A stretch of 7,466 nt of DNA, taken from assembly GCA_039908105.1 (NCBI GenBank), contig JAMOBI010000141.1:1-7466 (forward strand), read 5' to 3'. The DNA is from Magnetaquiglobus sp039908105 (GTDB lineage Bacteria > Pseudomonadota > Magnetococcia > Magnetococcales > Magnetaquicoccaceae). Made by a program: the position numbers and the translations under genes. The notes below the pieces were generated by a model. That model saw only the letters and a list, made by a program, of their open reading frames with translations. It did no database searches and was not told where the DNA came from. Positions within the stretch are counted from its first letter, which is position 1; each line of letters starts with the position of its first letter. Below are positions 6,243 through 7,466 of the stretch, piece after piece.

Positions 6243-6735
6243 CGCCGGTCATCTCATCCGACAGGGGCAGGGAGGCCATCGACAGGATCGGACCGGTATC
6301 AAGCCCCTTCTCCATGCGCATGATGGTCACACCCGACTCCGCATCCCCGGCCAAAAGCGCCCGTTGGATCGGTGCCGCGCCGCGCCAGCGCGGCAGAAGG
6401 GAGGCATGCACGTTGATGCAGCCATGAGCGGGCAGGGCGAGCACCGCCTTGGGCAGGATCTGACCATAGGCGGCCACAACGATCAGATCGGGCGCCAGGG
6501 CTGCAAGCTCCTCCAACACCCCCGCGCTCTTCAAACGCTCCGGTTGAAACACGGGAACTCTGCGTGCAACCGCCACCTCCTTGACGGGCGAGGCTTTCAG
6601 TTGCATGCCGCGACCGGTGGGACGATCCGGTTGGGTGAACACCCCGACTACCGGATCGGCTCCGGCCAAGAGGGCGTTCAAGGAGGGTACCGCGAAATCG
6701 GGGGTACCCATGTAGACGATTCGCCAGGCGGACAT
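6154..6735 (-). CDS. fmt: Fmt N-terminal fragment (catalytic domain)
   Basis: This is the frame that starts normally after def: 193 residues, of which the first 173 are genuine Fmt. It has the start MSAWRIVYMGTPDFAVPSL, the FTQPDRPTGRG loop (33-43), catalytic Asn108 and His110 in INVHASLLPRWRGAAP and Asp146 in GLDTGPIL. The last 20 residues (RSRTTATRGRG...) are out-of-frame sequence. The whole formyl-transfer site is therefore encoded, but the C-terminal domain that helps grip the tRNA is missing, so activity is doubtful. No other in-frame start is possible because a stop lies four codons upstream of the ATG. Confidence 0.8.
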   Translation of the reverse strand: MSAWRIVYMGTPDFAVPSLNALLAGADPVVGVFTQPDRPTGRGMQLKASPVKEVAVARRVPVFQPERLKSAGVLEELAALAPDLIVVAAYGQILPKAVLALPAHGCINVHASLLPRWRGAAPIQRALLAGDAESGVTIMRMEKGLDTGPILSMASLPLSDEMTGGALHDALAERSRTTATRGRGDACGQVDQC

Positions 6736-6744
6736 GCTTGAGGA

Positions 6745-7260
6745 TCACTCCGAGTTCTGTTTCTTTTTCTTGAGTTTCTGCAAAATGATCGACCGTTTCA
6801 GACTCGAGAGGTGATCGATGAACAGCACGCCGTTCAAATGGTCGATCTCATGCTGAAAGCAGACCGCCATCACCTCGTCGGCGTCGATGATCACCTCCTG
6901 ATTGAACCGGTTCAATCCTTTGACCTGAATATGCGCCGCACGGCTCACTTCGGCGGTATGATCCGGCACCGACAGACACCCCTCGTTCCACTTCACCTCC
7001 CCTTCCAAGTGGATGATTTCCGGATTGGCCAGAAAGATCGGATTGCGCGTGCCATCCTTCTGGCTGTAGTGAACATCCACCACGATCACCCGTTGCAACA
7101 CCCCCACCTGGGTGGCTGCCAGGCCGATTCCCTGGGCGTGATACATGGTTTCGGCCATATTCTCCATGAGGCGGCGGACCGCATCGGTAACGGCTGGCAC
7201 CGGCAGGGCCTTCTGTTTCAGGCGGCTGTCCGGAGCGGTGAGAATCGTCAATCGTGCCAT
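6745..7260 (-). CDS. def: Peptide deformylase
   Basis: This is a 171-residue metalloenzyme that removes the N-formyl group from the first methionine of new proteins as they leave the ribosome. All three deformylase motifs are intact: GIGLAATQVG (44-53), EGCLSVP (93-99) with metal ligand Cys95, and QHEIDHLNG (136-144) with ligands His137 and His141 and catalytic Glu138. Length and the lysine-rich tail (KLKKKKQNSE) are normal for bacterial Def. The ATG at 7260 gives the usual N-terminus, with a modest AAGG/GAG ribosome site upstream. It is followed after 9 bases by fmt in the same operon. An intact def beside a broken fmt is unusual, because Def is needed mainly when Fmt is active. Confidence 0.97.
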   Translation of the reverse strand: MARLTILTAPDSRLKQKALPVPAVTDAVRRLMENMAETMYHAQGIGLAATQVGVLQRVIVVDVHYSQKDGTRNPIFLANPEIIHLEGEVKWNEGCLSVPDHTAEVSRAAHIQVKGLNRFNQEVIIDADEVMAVCFQHEIDHLNGVLFIDHLSSLKRSIILQKLKKKKQNSE

Positions 7261-7391
7261 CGTTGCTCAACCTTGTGATCGTGAAAAATTCCGTCTGAAC
7301 CGCGCCTGTTTTGGGCTGATTTGACTGGTTGCGATGGGCTGGAACGCCAGTCACCAAACCTTTAAAGCCTCTGTCACGCGGCTTTGTTCTT
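7261..7391 (-). promoter_or_regulatory. def upstream leader region
   Basis: No gene is visible between the def start and the right-hand hairpin repeat, so the def promoter should lie here. I cannot pick a good -35/-10 pair. The one structure is a perfect 7-bp dyad, TGACTGG (7322-7328) with CCAGTCA (7347-7353), around an 18-base loop. It could be an operator or a leader hairpin. Confidence 0.35.
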
Positions 7392-7466
7392 GGGCCATGT
7401 TCGCGGGAGTCGTTTTTTGCTTTTTGGAAACGACTCCCGCATCTTGCACGCAGCCTTGCGAAAAAC
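7392..7466. repeat. Palindromic hairpin repeat, right copy (cut by window end)
   Basis: This begins with the same 17 bases as the window start (GGGCCATGTTCGCGGGA, 7392-7408), in the same orientation. The stem is GCGGGAGTCGTTT (7403-7415) with AAACGACTCCCGC (7428-7440), 13 perfect pairs around a 12-base loop. Compared with the left copy, the outer six pairs are kept and the inner pairs are different but still complementary. After the stem, ATCTTGCACG... ends in TTGCGAAAAAC, which resembles one arm of the second hairpin of the left block and is truncated here. Confidence 0.7.

Larger units (their letters stand above)
5862..6735 (-). pseudogene. fmt: Methionyl-tRNA formyltransferase, frame-disrupted
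   Basis: Fmt places a formyl group from 10-formyl-tetrahydrofolate on initiator Met-tRNA. The two halves here are clear but lie in different frames. The N-terminal catalytic half runs from 6735 to about 6217 (GALHDALAE). The C-terminal tRNA-binding half resumes near 6206 (RPQPEAGVTHAAKL) one base out of frame and runs to the stop at 5862. Only about three codons separate the two conserved blocks, where Fmt proteins usually have near twenty. The change therefore looks like a loss of roughly 45-55 bases rather than one slipped base. The rejoined protein would be about 290 residues, against the usual 310-315. The gene starts 9 bases after the def stop codon, the classical def-fmt order. Elsewhere the motifs are intact, so the lesion is recent or is a sequence/assembly error. 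Confidence 0.85.

Overview
This window looks like chromosomal DNA from a Gram-negative proteobacterium. It is compact and moderately GC-rich. It has a peptide deformylase-formyltransferase gene pair, an NtrB/NtrC-style two-component pair and short translational overlaps between partner genes. The hairpin repeats at both ends recall intergenic repeats I associate with magnetotactic Magnetococcales, but that is a weak impression and I would not assign a genus from it.

Layout from left to right. Positions 1-252 hold no convincing gene. They contain three short palindromes, a T-tract and an AT-rich stretch. On the minus strand, an operon read from 2843 to 253 encodes a NodU/CmcH-type O-carbamoyltransferase followed by an alpha/beta hydrolase, joined by a 4-base ATGA overlap. 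Positions 2844-3196 are a divergent regulatory region with candidate promoters facing both ways. On the plus strand, 3197-5850 encodes a soluble PAS histidine kinase and an NtrC-family response regulator, joined by a GTGA overlap. Tail to tail with it, 11 bases away, lies a minus-strand housekeeping operon: def (7260-6745), then fmt (6735-5862). The right edge (7261-7466) holds the def leader and a second copy of the hairpin repeat that opens the window.

How the genes may work together. Def and Fmt act at the two ends of the formyl-methionine cycle: Fmt formylates initiator Met-tRNA, and Def removes the formyl group from new proteins. Here fmt is broken. Its N- and C-terminal halves lie in different frames, and roughly 15-20 codons appear to be missing at the junction. 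This is either a real lesion or a sequence/assembly fault. The kinase and regulator almost certainly form one phosphorelay. Its target is unknown, but the divergently transcribed carbamoyltransferase-hydrolase operon is the obvious candidate, and a sigma-54-like GG-N10-GC element lies upstream of it. I see no proven novel system. The points most worth following are the fmt lesion, the paired hairpin repeats with co-varying stems, and the uncharacterised carbamoyltransferase-hydrolase pair beside its own possible regulator.
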